DNA from: Oscillospiraceae bacterium | GTDB taxonomy: Bacteria; Bacillota; Clostridia; Oscillospirales; Acutalibacteraceae | DNA: 64,000 nucleotides | Direction of reading: 5' to 3' | NCBI GenBank assembly: GCA_015065615.1 | Contig: SVPY01000007.1 | Location: forward strand, 32,031 to 96,030 | In this document: in pieces, positions 1 to 8,597 of the stretch | Position numbering within the stretch: position 1 is the first letter of the stretch | Layout: every line of letters starts with the position of its first letter | The notes under the pieces: generated by a model | What the model was told of the DNA's origin: nothing | Database searches by the model: none | What the model saw: only the letters and a program-made list of their open reading frames with translations | Translations under genes and position numbers: made by a program

Positions 1-41
1 TTGCAATAATTTTTATAATTTTATACTACGCAGCATAAAAA

Positions 42-79
42 GAAAGAGCAATGGGATAAAAAGTCCCGTTGCTCTTTTA
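42..79. terminator. Rho-independent terminator hairpin
   Basis: An AAAGAGCAATGGG arm pairs with TCCCGTTGCTCTTT around a short AT-rich loop and is followed by T residues. It presumably ends a gene lying left of the window. A hairpin with the same arm start (AAAGAGCAACGGG) recurs after the next two genes near 1016-1052, so the XRE pair is bracketed by similar terminators. The remaining bases before 219 show no gene. Confidence 0.7.
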
Positions 80-218
80 AAATTCCGAAATTAACCCACG
101 GTTGATTGAAAAATATCAATTTGGTTGAGTAAAATGGGCTGAAATCAACCGATAAGCCATTCAATGTTTTTAGTTTTACTGTTATATTTATGACATAAAA
201 CAAAGGAGGTTTCTGAAA

Positions 219-719
219 ATGGAAACAATAGGAAAAAGAATTTCAATGCTCAGAAAAGAAAAAGAATTAAAGCAGGATGAACTTGCCGAAATTTTAGGCG
301 TAAGTCCTCAGGCGGTAAGCAAATGGGAAAACGACGTAACCTGCCCCGATATCAGTTTGCTGCCTAAAATTGCCGATACCTTTGGCGTTAGCATCGATTC
401 ACTATTCAGAGAAGAAAAACCTGCAGTTACTTTACTTCCGAAAGAAAAGCGCAAGGATATAAACGATATGGTTTTAAGAGTAGTTTGCGATTCTGCGGAA
501 GGTGATAAGGTAAGAGTGAACTTACCGATGATATTGGTTGTTGGCTGCTTGGAAGCCGGAATTGAACTTCCCGATATGATAAAAACCGAGGGCACAGGGT
601 TTTCGCTTAAAAATATAGATCTTAATAAAATAGTAGAACTTGTAAATAAGGGTGTAGTGGGTAACTTCGTGGAGTGTGAATCTGCCGAAGGCGACAGCGT
701 GAAAGTTTTTGTGGAGTAA
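219..719 (+). CDS. XRE-family regulator with C-terminal SHOCT-like domain
   Basis: Residues 1-60 form a typical XRE/Cro helix-turn-helix (QDELAEILGVSPQAVSKWEN), so the protein is expected to bind DNA. Residues from about 75 carry a pattern of VRVNLPM, then a helix rich in I/L, then VECESAEGDSVKVFVE. This resembles the SHOCT-like/DUF2089-type domain found in small Firmicutes regulators. An AAAGGAGG site lies just upstream of the ATG. The next gene starts 3 bp after the stop and has the same C-terminal domain type, so the two are likely co-translated and may interact. Target genes cannot be read from the sequence. Confidence 0.85.
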   Translation: METIGKRISMLRKEKELKQDELAEILGVSPQAVSKWENDVTCPDISLLPKIADTFGVSIDSLFREEKPAVTLLPKEKRKDINDMVLRVVCDSAEGDKVRVNLPMILVVGCLEAGIELPDMIKTEGTGFSLKNIDLNKIVELVNKGVVGNFVECESAEGDSVKVFVE

Positions 720-722
720 GAA

Positions 723-974
723 ATGAACGTATTTTTGAAAGCAGGCGGCGAAAAGCCTAAAAGATTCAGAATAATTTTTCCTACTTCCCTGGTATTCAAC
801 CGCTTCACTGCAGGAATAGCAGTTAAAGAGGCGGAAAAATACGGCGTGAAAATTACGAAGGAACAGTTACTGCATATAATAAAATCGGTGAAAGAATATA
901 AAAAGCGCCACAGAGATTGGGTGCTTGTGGAGGCGGTAAGCTCAGAGGGTGAAGAAGTAAGGGTAAAACTTTGA
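723..974 (+). CDS. small SHOCT-like domain protein, partner of XRE regulator
   Basis: This 83-residue protein repeats the architecture of the C-terminal half of the preceding regulator. It has a beta strand (FRIIFPTSLVFN), a helix beginning KITKEQLLHIIK, and a closing strand pair WVLVEAVSSEGEEVRVKL. It has no DNA-binding motif. The GGAG of its ribosome site lies inside the end of the upstream gene, which points to translational coupling. It may be a dimerisation partner or effector of the regulator. That role is inferred from the shared fold and the spacing only. Confidence 0.7.
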   Translation: MNVFLKAGGEKPKRFRIIFPTSLVFNRFTAGIAVKEAEKYGVKITKEQLLHIIKSVKEYKKRHRDWVLVEAVSSEGEEVRVKL

Positions 975-1015
975 TGGGTTTACGTTGGCTTATATAATTA
1001 TTTAAACATAAAAGG

Positions 1016-1052
1016 AAAGAGCAACGGGTTATTTACCTCGCTGCTCTTTTTG
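1016..1052. terminator. bidirectional terminator
   Basis: AAAGAGCAACGGG pairs with CCTCGCTGCTCTTTTT with one or two wobble pairs. It sits between the convergent XRE pair and the 3D-domain gene, whose stop codon begins immediately after it, so it can serve both. Confidence 0.65.
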
Positions 1053-2459
1053 TTATTCAATAATGTAAACCGTCATATTTCTTCTGCCAAACTCATAACA
1101 TTCGTCCAAGGATTCCATATAAAGGTCGGTTAAAACTCTGCCTGAAAGCATGGCGCCGCCTGTGTCGCCTGCAATTGCATAGCCGTAGCAGTAACTGCCG
1201 CTTGTTATATAGAGCTTACTGCCGTAAGGAATTACCTTGGGGTCAACTGCTACTACGCCTCTTGCTACGGGAAGACCTACCGAGGTTATGCCGCCGGGGA
1301 TATAATAAGCGGTTGCTTCGCCGTAAAGCTGACGCTTGTAATAGACCTTGTTGCCGTTGTGGTCAATAAAGAAATTATCGCCGCTTCCTGTGTTGCCAAG
1401 TACAGCTGCCTCAACTTCTTCCTGATAATTACCCTTTGAACCCTCCAATATAACTTCGGTAACGGGCTCTTTCAGGGTTTTGCGGCTTATTTCTGTTTTT
1501 GATACAAGTTCGCCGTTTTCGTAAATGCAGGTATAGCTCACTTCATCAATACCCTCTTCACCGGGAGTTTTTACTTTTGTACCGCCGCGGTAGAGGTCGA
1601 TGCTTGTCTCGTATTCGGTTTCGTAGGGGGTGGATTCTTTGAAGGTCTCGTTGCGCGAATATACTCTTGTGATAATAATCTCGGTGCCGTCGGTTATTTT
1701 TGCGATTTTTGAAGGGGAAAGGCGGTCGTCGGAATCTAAGGTGATTTCTCTTTCCTTTAAAAATTCCTCAACGGTTGTGGCAAATGTGGAAGTCTCAGCG
1801 GTAAAACTGCCGTTTGAGACCTTTATTTTATATCCTTTAACGTAGCTTATCTCCATTCCCGGGTAAAGCTTTTCGCTTAAATCGGGGGAAAATCCGTCGT
1901 TATCGTCATAGTTGATGTTTGCTTCCTTTAATGCTGCCGCTACGGTATCGTTTTCACTACTGATTTCATATTCAGTGCCGTTGACATATACTATGTAGCC
2001 GTGGTTGAGCCTTACCTGTGTATCGGAAGTAATTACCGTATCGCCTGAAGGGAGCAGGTTGTAGGCGCCGTCGGAATTAATATTTGCTTCTTTAAGCGCG
2101 CTTTCAACGGTTTGTCCCACATTTGCGTGTATCGTGCTTTTTTCGCCTTCAATATTAAGGGTGAGGTCAACTGCGCGATAGATGGTAAGAGTGGAGTTGG
2201 TTTCATCCAACACAGCGTCGTCAAGCTCAGTAAATTCTTTCATTCCCTCGTTTTTGGCCTTTTCAATAAGAGCCTTTTCATCGGGGAAAATAATGCTTAC
2301 ATCGTATTTGTTATCGCCGTCAATTACGGTATAAGGTACTGTGTTTGCGGTAACTGCAATAACCGAAAGAAGAATGATGGAAATTAAAACTGAAAGTGGA
2401 ATTATGATTTTGGAGTTTATGCCTTTTAAACTGAATGATTTTTTGTTTTCTTTTTTCAT
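1053..2459 (-). CDS. G5/3D-domain cell-wall protein (putative peptidoglycan lytic enzyme)
   Basis: The 468-residue protein starts with a short basic cytoplasmic tail and one membrane helix (about 15-38). Three DUF348-type ubiquitin-like repeats follow, each ending in a segment like TVESALKEANIN, near residues 95-130, 153-183 and 208-240. A G5-like domain (about 262-340) precedes a C-terminal 3D domain (about 378-468). The three signature aspartates are in VAVDP, AGDTGGA and DLYMES. This matches the YabE/Rpf-like class, thought to cleave or remodel peptidoglycan outside the cell. A strong sigma-A promoter lies about 90 bp upstream. The 3D domain is related to MltA-type lytic transglycosylases, but enzymatic activity is inferred. 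Confidence 0.88.
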   Translation of the reverse strand: MKKENKKSFSLKGINSKIIIPLSVLISIILLSVIAVTANTVPYTVIDGDNKYDVSIIFPDEKALIEKAKNEGMKEFTELDDAVLDETNSTLTIYRAVDLTLNIEGEKSTIHANVGQTVESALKEANINSDGAYNLLPSGDTVITSDTQVRLNHGYIVYVNGTEYEISSENDTVAAALKEANINYDDNDGFSPDLSEKLYPGMEISYVKGYKIKVSNGSFTAETSTFATTVEEFLKEREITLDSDDRLSPSKIAKITDGTEIIITRVYSRNETFKESTPYETEYETSIDLYRGGTKVKTPGEEGIDEVSYTCIYENGELVSKTEISRKTLKEPVTEVILEGSKGNYQEEVEAAVLGNTGSGDNFFIDHNGNKVYYKRQLYGEATAYYIPGGITSVGLPVARGVVAVDPKVIPYGSKLYITSGSYCYGYAIAGDTGGAMLSGRVLTDLYMESLDECYEFGRRNMTVYIIE

Positions 2460-2514
2460 AAATACTACCTTTACTTTAAAGTTTTGTTATGAAATTAGTT
2501 AGTTTTAGTTTAGG

Positions 2515-2811
2515 TTTAAGCTTAAATTTTAATTTTGTTGCACCCGAGGGTAAATTATAATAAATTTTTTACGGTTTGTCAAATTATTAACACAGAACCT
2601 CCTTTTTTGTGTATTTAAGCGCGGCTGAGTAAAGAAAAACGCTAATTTTACCCATGAATTTTCCTGCACGTTTATATATATGCTGTTTGATTTCAGATTA
2701 TTACCAAAGATGTTCACAAAAATCACACATAAAATTCACCTGAATTTCGGAATATCTTCACAGAAAAAACAGCGGATGTTCACAAAAGGAATATAAACTT
2801 AAGCTTAAGTT
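2515..2811. repeat. two copies of a TTAAGCTTAA palindrome upstream of the 3D gene
   Basis: TTTAAGCTTAAA (2515-2526) and the 16-base perfect palindrome AACTTAAGCTTAAGTT (2796-2811) share the core TTAAGCTTAA. They flank the promoter of the 3D-domain gene. GATGTTCACAAAA also occurs twice between them, near 2707 and 2776. They could be operator sites or the ends of an old insertion. No gene is seen between 2583 and 2870. Confidence 0.4.
2554..2582 (-). promoter_or_regulatory. sigma-A promoter of the 3D-domain gene
   Basis: On the minus strand TTGACA and TATAAT, both perfect consensus, are separated by 17 bp. They drive transcription into the 3D-domain gene with a leader of roughly 90 nt that contains the palindrome TTTAAGCTTAAA (2515-2526). 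Confidence 0.8.
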
Positions 2812-2874
2812 AAATCGAAATAAAAACAAAAGTAAGATGATATGAAAAGGTTGGCTGCATACAAAGAATGATGA

Positions 2875-2970
2875 ACTCTGTATGATGACGTTCAGCTATA
2901 CATGGTAAGAGCATGGAACGGTAAAGCAGACGCCGACGATACTTGGTATGACAACGACATCGCTTGGTAA
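2875..2970 (+). pseudogene. possible 3-prime remnant of a protein gene
   Basis: A frame open only for about 30 codons reads YDDVQLYMVRAWNGKADA and then an acidic, tryptophan-rich end before a TAA. There is no start or ribosome site, and stops lie directly upstream. A strong terminator follows 50 bp later with no intact gene to serve. This suggests the tail of a deleted gene. The family was not recognised, and chance coding is possible. Confidence 0.3.
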
Positions 2971-3022
2971 TTTGTTACTAATCGAAAAAATTAATCAAAG
3001 ACCTAATCAACCTTTGATTCCG

Positions 3023-3055
3023 GAAGGTGTGGCACCCGCCACACCTTCTTTTTTT
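3023..3055 (+). terminator. orphan terminator
   Basis: GAAGGTGTGGC pairs perfectly with GCCACACCTTC around a 4-nt loop, followed by eight T. A second hairpin, AATCAAAG/CTTTGATT, lies just upstream at 2993-3019. No intact gene reads into it, which fits the gene-remnant reading of 2875-2970. Confidence 0.75.
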
Positions 3056-3079
3056 GCGCCTTTTTCCCAAAACCCCGCC

Positions 3080-3215
3080 GTAGGTGGCGCGCATCGCGCG
3101 TCCGCGAGATTCGACGTGATTCAACGGACCGCCAATGGCGGCCCCTACAAGGTATGGTTTAAAATTCATACCCTTGTAGGGGAGAACTGCGTTCTGACGT
3201 GGGAACGGGTAAAGA
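3080..3215. repeat. REP/MITE-like GC-rich palindromic repeat
   Basis: This GC-rich island in an AT-rich gap contains GCGCGCATCGCGCG, the palindrome CCGCCAATGGCGG (3129-3141), and a long inverted repeat of CCCCTACAAGGTATG (3142-3156) with CATACCCTTGTAGGGG (3167-3182). Sequences with a GTAGGGG end and an embedded GGCCATTGGC-type palindrome resemble dispersed intergenic repeats of Clostridia genomes. Only one copy is present here, so the repeat status rests on resemblance. Confidence 0.5.
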
Positions 3216-3282
3216 TTAAAAATAAATTGTAGACAAAACATATAGAAAATATGGACAAAAATTAGCATTTGCATCAGTAGTA

Positions 3283-3311
3283 TTGAATTCCTTTTTTGCC
3301 TGTGATATTAT
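3283..3311 (+). promoter_or_regulatory. promoter of the beta-helix/glycosidase pair
   Basis: TTGAAT and TATTAT are separated by 17 bp and lie about 28 bp before the start codon of the beta-helix gene, which has a CAGGAGGCG ribosome site. Confidence 0.6.
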
Positions 3312-3338
3312 GATTTAAAATCAGGAGGCGAAAATACT

Positions 3339-5339
3339 ATGAATAAATTCTACGTAAGTATAAACGGTAACGATAATAATACGGGCAGCGTAAATAACCC
3401 TTTCAGAACCATAGAAAAAGCGCAGGAAAAAGCAAGAGAATGCTCAAATGCCACAGTGTACGTGCTTGAAGGTGTGTATAACAGCTTCCCCGTACTCAGT
3501 GAAAAGGATAATGGCACCTCATATATAGGTGTAAACGCCACTTTATCAGGCGGCATGGAAATTGATTACGAAAACACTTTGGAAGTACCCGAGAAAATTA
3601 AAGATAGACTTAAAGCAGAAGTAAAAAATAAAGTAAGGGCAATTGGTATTGATGCTCTTGGTATTGATATAGATGCTTTCGGGGAAATTTATCCTATAGG
3701 CGCCTATCACACCGCGCAAAAATACGATAATGCTAAGCTTGGCACCAACTTTGAAGTTTTCAGCGGCGGCAGAAGAATGCGTATTGCCCGCTACCCTGAC
3801 GAGGGCTTTTTGAAAATTGACGAGGTTTTTGATGTTGGCGACGTGGCGGAATTCCCCGACCAGAATTATTGGCACGGCTGGGCAGAAAGGCGCAACCACC
3901 GCGGCGGCTGTTATATAATAGACAGGGAGACTAATTATAGGGTACAGACCTGGAAAAATCTTGAAAATATTTGGATTTTCGGTTACTTTAAGCACGATTG
4001 GGCGGATTCCTCCGCTCCGGTTAAGTTTGATACGAAAAACCGCGCTGTCTACCCCGAGCACGTGGCAAGGTTTGGCTGTAAGAAGGGCGCCGACTACTAT
4101 TTTTATAATATTCTTGAGGAGCTGGATGCACCGGGGGAATATTTTCTTGATAAGGAAAATAAGATGCTCTATATTTACCCCTACAGTGAGGGCGATAAAA
4201 TTGAGTTTTCACTGAATGAAAATCCCATTGTTGAAATTTTGGGCGGCGAAAACATCACTATTGAGGGATTTACAATTAAATGTGCACGAAACAGCGGTAT
4301 AAAAGTAAGGGGTAACGGCTGTACTATAAAAAATAACCTTGTTAAAAACGTTTCCGACCACGGTATCGTAATTGACGGATACAGAAATACCGTAGAAAAT
4401 AACGAAGTTACACGCACGGGCAAGGGTGGTATATATTTATACGGCGGCGACAGAATTACTTTAACTCCTTCCGAAAATAAGGCTGTAAACAATTATATTC
4501 ACCATTATTCCGAGGTCTACAAAACTTATCAGCCTGGCGTGCAGATGTCGGGTGTAGGCAGTATTTGCACTCATAACGAAATTTGCTTCTGCCCCCACGA
4601 AGCAATTCAGTACGACGGCAACGACCATCTGATCGAATATAACAATATTCACGATGCGGTTTTATATTCAGCCGATGCAGGCGCAATTTACACAGGCCGC
4701 GACTGGGCAGGCTACGGCACAGTTATCAGATATAATATAATAAGGGATATCGGTAACGAGGAGCTTCGCCCCGACGCTATTTATTGGGACGATGCCCACT
4801 CAGGTCAGACAGCTTACGGAAATATAATAATCAACGCCAAGAAGTATGGCTTCCAGATTGGCGGCGGCAGGGATAATACTGCTATCAATAATATAATTAT
4901 AGGTGAAACGGATGTACCCTTAAGGTTTGACTGCCGCGCTTACGAAGGCTTCTTTGAGGATGGATGGTACCGTGAGGCAGTAAATACACCTGACGGTGAG
5001 CAGTGGAGAATTTTAAACAGAGTGCCCTACAGAAGCGAAATATGGGCAAAAAAATACCCCTCTCTTGCAGCACTTAGCGATGATTTTAATAACACCGATG
5101 ATATTAATTTCCCTGTTTACCCTGCAGGCAACGTGGTGGAGAATAATATAGTTGTTAACAGCCGCGCCTTTTTAGGTGAAATTATGGAGGCTTCAATGAA
5201 ATATTCCTCCGTAAAGAATAATAAAGCCTATAAATCCGTGGAGGATATCGGGTTTGATATGAATACTTTGAAATTCGAAGTTCAGCCTGAAGATTTCCCC
5301 GAAATTCCTGTGGATAAAATAGGAAGAATAGAGGAATAA
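3339..5339 (+). CDS. right-handed beta-helix glycan-active protein (GH141-like)
   Basis: The N-terminus (FYVSINGNDNNTGSVNNPFR, then TIEKAQ) is the usual start of secreted-type parallel beta-helix carbohydrate enzymes. From about residue 300 to 540 there are helical rungs such as NITIEGFTIKCARNSGIKV and GCTIKNNLVKNVSDHGIVI. The run DAGAIYTGRDW followed by AIYWDDAHSG resembles the putative active-site face of GH141 and related polysaccharide enzymes, which include fucosidase and xylanase activities. No signal peptide is present, so the substrate should be an imported oligosaccharide. The stop codon is 1 bp from the next start, so it forms an operon with the following glycosidase. The family assignment is a resemblance; the beta-helix fold is clear. 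Confidence 0.75.
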   Translation: MNKFYVSINGNDNNTGSVNNPFRTIEKAQEKARECSNATVYVLEGVYNSFPVLSEKDNGTSYIGVNATLSGGMEIDYENTLEVPEKIKDRLKAEVKNKVRAIGIDALGIDIDAFGEIYPIGAYHTAQKYDNAKLGTNFEVFSGGRRMRIARYPDEGFLKIDEVFDVGDVAEFPDQNYWHGWAERRNHRGGCYIIDRETNYRVQTWKNLENIWIFGYFKHDWADSSAPVKFDTKNRAVYPEHVARFGCKKGADYYFYNILEELDAPGEYFLDKENKMLYIYPYSEGDKIEFSLNENPIVEILGGENITIEGFTIKCARNSGIKVRGNGCTIKNNLVKNVSDHGIVIDGYRNTVENNEVTRTGKGGIYLYGGDRITLTPSENKAVNNYIHHYSEVYKTYQPGVQMSGVGSICTHNEICFCPHEAIQYDGNDHLIEYNNIHDAVLYSADAGAIYTGRDWAGYGTVIRYNIIRDIGNEELRPDAIYWDDAHSGQTAYGNIIINAKKYGFQIGGGRDNTAINNIIIGETDVPLRFDCRAYEGFFEDGWYREAVNTPDGEQWRILNRVPYRSEIWAKKYPSLAALSDDFNNTDDINFPVYPAGNVVENNIVVNSRAFLGEIMEASMKYSSVKNNKAYKSVEDIGFDMNTLKFEVQPEDFPEIPVDKIGRIEE

Positions 5340-5340
5340 A

Positions 5341-7461
5341 ATGGAAAAGCATCTTGACTTTCAACAAAAACTCAAAGAAGTCCATAAGCCGATGCGCTTG
5401 AATAAAGATATTTACGATAATTTTGATGGACTGAAAATTACACCCGAGTGGAAAATTTTAGTTAAAGAAGATTCCGCAGAGTTAATTAATCACGCAGCAA
5501 ATGACCTAACAGATTATTTTAAAGTTTCTATGGGTATTGAAATTAATATAGGCTTTTCGGATATTTCTCTTGAAAAAAGCATTTTTATCGGAACTGATGA
5601 AAGCTTAGAAGAAAGAAGCTTTAAAATTGAAGCTGCCGATAGAATTTTAATTTTGGGAAAGGACGAAAAATACGCTGCCCAAGGTTCATATTATCTTGAA
5701 GATATAATGAATTTAAACGAGGCTCCCGTTATAGAAAAATGCTGTGAAGTTAAAAAGATGCGCTTTGAAACAAGGACCATAACCTCAGGCGCGGAGGAGG
5801 GATTTTCTGAGGGCGAGCTTAATATGATAGCTCACGCAGGTATGACTGCGGTGGATGTTTTCGTTACTGATATTCTTGAAAATGAAAATACCGAAAAAAG
5901 AGTTAATGATTTAATAAAGCGCGCTTCAAAATATGGGCTCGAAGTATATATTTACCCACACGTGATAAATGAGCTTCACCCTGAGGATGAGGGAGCTTAT
6001 GAATTTTACGAAAATATTTACGGCAGAATAATGGAGAAAATAAAGGGTGTTAAGGGTTTGATTCTTGTGGGGGAATCCTGTGAATTTCCTTCAAAAGATA
6101 ATCGCACCACGGGTAAACCCTGGCACAAAAGTTTGAATGATGAAAAGCCAAGCCCCGGGTGGTTTCCTTGCTCGGATTACCCGAAGTTTATTGGTATGCT
6201 GAATAAAATAGTAAAGTCTCATGATGAAAAGGCAGAACTTGTTTTCTGGACTTATAACTGGGGCTATGAAGAAGAAAATTTAAGGGTGGAGCTTATAAAA
6301 AATATTCCCGAAGGTGTTACTATGATGGCGACCTTCGAGATGTTTGATGAAATTAAAATAAGCGAAAATATAATAGAAAACCTTACGGATTATTCAATCT
6401 GGAAGATTGGCCCGGGTAAATATTTTACTGCCGAATCAAAGGCGGCAAAAGAGCAGGGAATTAAGATGTATAGTATGACTAACACTTGCGGCAACACCTG
6501 GGATTTTGGCGTGGTGCCCTTTTTGCCCGTTCCTCAAAGGTGGATAGAGCGATATAAGGCCGTTACAGATGCTCAGGATAATTTAAGGCTGGACGGTGTA
6601 AGGGAATCCCATAGTTATGGCTACTGGCCTTCCTTTATTTCAGAAATGACTAAGTTTGCCTATATGCTACCTTCCTTTAATATGAATGAAGTTTTAAATA
6701 AGTTTATATCAAGAGATTACGGCAAAGAGAATTTAAAGGAAGCTTTAAAAGCGTTTAAATTTTTCTCTGAGGGTATGGCGCACTGCGTGTCAACTAATTC
6801 TGACCAATGGGGTCCTGCAAGAATAGGTCCTGCTTACCCCTTGTTTTTCGAAAGGTGGGAGCTTATACCAAATTGCTCCGTTACGGGCAAATCTGCTAAT
6901 TTTACGGGCTTCCCGCTATATTTTTATAATCTTGATAAAGAAGAAAAGCTTTTTTATGAAATTAATGAATACAAAGAAATGGAAAGGCTTTTTACAAAAG
7001 GCTTGGAGATTTTAGAGAAAATAACAGCTGTTTTGCCCGAAAATAAGAAAAAAGATGCATTATTTACTTTGCAGGTAGCAAAATTTATCCGTAACAGCGC
7101 AAGGACTATCCATAGAGTAAAGCGCTATCATTATCTTAAAGCTAAGCTTAACGTTCATATTGATTTTGATGCCAAGTGGGTGGGTGGCAGGAAAAATATG
7201 GAGGATGCAAAGAAAGCCCAAAAGCCTTTAGCACCTGCAGAAGATAAGCAGCCTGTCATTAACGAGCTTATTGAAATTTTAAAGGCGGAAATCGAAAACG
7301 CTGAGGAGACTAAATTATTGGTAAGGGAAAATTCAAGACTTGGTTACACAAAAGAACTTGGCTATGCTTGCGGCGAAGAGCAGCTTGACTGGAAGATAAA
7401 TATGGCAAAGTGCACTTTAAACGAAGAATTACTCCCTTTACTTACAAAAAATAGCTTATAA
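5341..7461 (+). CDS. putative glycoside hydrolase with GH20/GH67-like N-terminal domain
   Basis: Residues 20-125 look like the alpha/beta domain that precedes the barrel in GH20, GH67 and GH84 enzymes (EDSAELINHAANDLTDYFKV, then KSIFIGTDESLEE and KYAAQGSYYLEDIM). A TIM-barrel-like segment follows with strands such as GLEVYIYPHV, GLILVGESCEFPS, LVFWTYNWGYEEENLRV and VTMMATFEMFDE, then a helical C-terminal part to residue 706. Acidic residues in GESCEF and TYNWGYEEEN are candidate catalytic positions. There is no signal peptide. It is translated directly after the beta-helix protein, so both should act on the same glycan. The exact family and substrate are not recognised. Confidence 0.6.
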   Translation: MEKHLDFQQKLKEVHKPMRLNKDIYDNFDGLKITPEWKILVKEDSAELINHAANDLTDYFKVSMGIEINIGFSDISLEKSIFIGTDESLEERSFKIEAADRILILGKDEKYAAQGSYYLEDIMNLNEAPVIEKCCEVKKMRFETRTITSGAEEGFSEGELNMIAHAGMTAVDVFVTDILENENTEKRVNDLIKRASKYGLEVYIYPHVINELHPEDEGAYEFYENIYGRIMEKIKGVKGLILVGESCEFPSKDNRTTGKPWHKSLNDEKPSPGWFPCSDYPKFIGMLNKIVKSHDEKAELVFWTYNWGYEEENLRVELIKNIPEGVTMMATFEMFDEIKISENIIENLTDYSIWKIGPGKYFTAESKAAKEQGIKMYSMTNTCGNTWDFGVVPFLPVPQRWIERYKAVTDAQDNLRLDGVRESHSYGYWPSFISEMTKFAYMLPSFNMNEVLNKFISRDYGKENLKEALKAFKFFSEGMAHCVSTNSDQWGPARIGPAYPLFFERWELIPNCSVTGKSANFTGFPLYFYNLDKEEKLFYEINEYKEMERLFTKGLEILEKITAVLPENKKKDALFTLQVAKFIRNSARTIHRVKRYHYLKAKLNVHIDFDAKWVGGRKNMEDAKKAQKPLAPAEDKQPVINELIEILKAEIENAEETKLLVRENSRLGYTKELGYACGEEQLDWKINMAKCTLNEELLPLLTKNSL

Positions 7462-7543
7462 ATTCAAAAAAATATTTTCAATGGGCTAAAAATGTGATAT
7501 ACTAATTAGCGGAAAATTATTTCATTAAAAAGGATTGATGGAA

Positions 7544-8536
7544 ATGGCAGATAAAATTCGCATCGGTATATTAGGTTACGGTAATTTAGGCAGAGGCGTG
7601 GAGCTTTCACTCAGGCAGAATAAGGATATGGAGCTTGTGGCTTTCTTTACTCGCCGCGACCCCAAAACTTTAAAAACACTCAGTCCCGAGGTGCCCGTTT
7701 ATCACGTAGATGATGCCGTAAAAATGAAGGACGAAATTGACGTAATGATTCTTTGCGGCGGCAGTGCTACCGATTTACCCAAGCAGAGCCCCGAATATGC
7801 TAAATATTTTAATATCGTAGATTCTTTCGACACACACGCAAAAATTCCCGAGCATTTCGCTTCTTGCGATGCATCCAGCAAAGAAAGCGGCAAGATATCT
7901 CTTATTTCCGTTGGCTGGGACCCCGGTATGTTCAGCTTGCAGAGACTTCTCGGCAACTGCATTCTTCCCGACGGCAAGGATTATACCTTCTGGGGCAAGG
8001 GCGTAAGCCAAGGCCACAGCGACGCTATAAGAAGAATTGAGGGTGTTTTAGATGCTAAGCAGTATACAGTACCCGTTGAAGATGCTCTTAAGAAAGTTCG
8101 CGCAGGTGAAAATCCCGAGCTTACCACACGGGAAAAGCACACAAGAGAGTGTTACGTGGTAGCAAAGGAGGGCGCCGACCTTGAAAAAATCAGGGAAGAG
8201 ATAGTAACGATGCCCAACTACTTCGCTGATTACGATACAACGGTTAATTTTATCACAAAAGAGGAGCTTGACCGCGACCACAAGGGTATTCCTCACGGCG
8301 GTTTTGTAATGAGGAGCGGTGTAACGGGCGTAAACGGCGAGACAAAGGAAATGATCGAGTATTCTTTGAAGCTGGGTTCCAATCCCGAATTTACCGCCAG
8401 CGTTATAGTTTGCTATGCAAGAGCCGCTTACAAGATGAACAAAGAGGGTATGAAGGGCTGTAAAACAGTTTTCGACGTGCCTCCCGTTTATCTCTCACCC
8501 AAAACCCACGGCGAATTAATTGCTTCGCTTTTATAA
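7544..8536 (+). CDS. ddh: meso-diaminopimelate D-dehydrogenase
   Basis: Ddh (EC 1.4.1.16) makes meso-diaminopimelate from tetrahydrodipicolinate, ammonia and NADPH in one step, supplying lysine and peptidoglycan. The Rossmann start IRIGILGYGNLGRGVE, the FFTRRDP segment, SVGWDPGMFSLQRLL, FWGKGVSQGHSDAIRRIEGV and the C-terminal HGGFVMRSG are characteristic of the family. The length (about 330) is typical. The frame is open from a TTG at 7535 and an ATG at 7538. I prefer the ATG at 7544 (MADKIRIG), which places the AAAAGGA site about 10 nt upstream. It has its own terminator and stands alone between glycosidase genes. Confidence 0.93.
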   Translation: MADKIRIGILGYGNLGRGVELSLRQNKDMELVAFFTRRDPKTLKTLSPEVPVYHVDDAVKMKDEIDVMILCGGSATDLPKQSPEYAKYFNIVDSFDTHAKIPEHFASCDASSKESGKISLISVGWDPGMFSLQRLLGNCILPDGKDYTFWGKGVSQGHSDAIRRIEGVLDAKQYTVPVEDALKKVRAGENPELTTREKHTRECYVVAKEGADLEKIREEIVTMPNYFADYDTTVNFITKEELDRDHKGIPHGGFVMRSGVTGVNGETKEMIEYSLKLGSNPEFTASVIVCYARAAYKMNKEGMKGCKTVFDVPPVYLSPKTHGELIASLL

Positions 8537-8553
8537 ACCGAATTTAAAAAATT

Positions 8554-8584
8554 AAGGACAGAGTTTTTTGCTCTGTCCTTTTTG
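8554..8584. terminator. terminator between ddh and the oxidoreductase gene
   Basis: AAGGACAGAG pairs perfectly with CTCTGTCCTT around a 7-nt T-rich loop and is followed by T residues. It lies between convergent genes and can work in both directions. Confidence 0.85.
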
Positions 8585-8597
8585 TTTCTCATTAACT

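Noticed and set aside
308..808. 166-codon minus-strand frame opposite the XRE pair
   Set aside because: It is an antisense shadow spanning two real genes, without a ribosome site.
2529..2726. 65-codon minus-strand ORF in the 3D promoter region
   Set aside because: It contains the perfect promoter of the 3D-domain gene, has no ribosome site and its predicted protein has no recognisable pattern.
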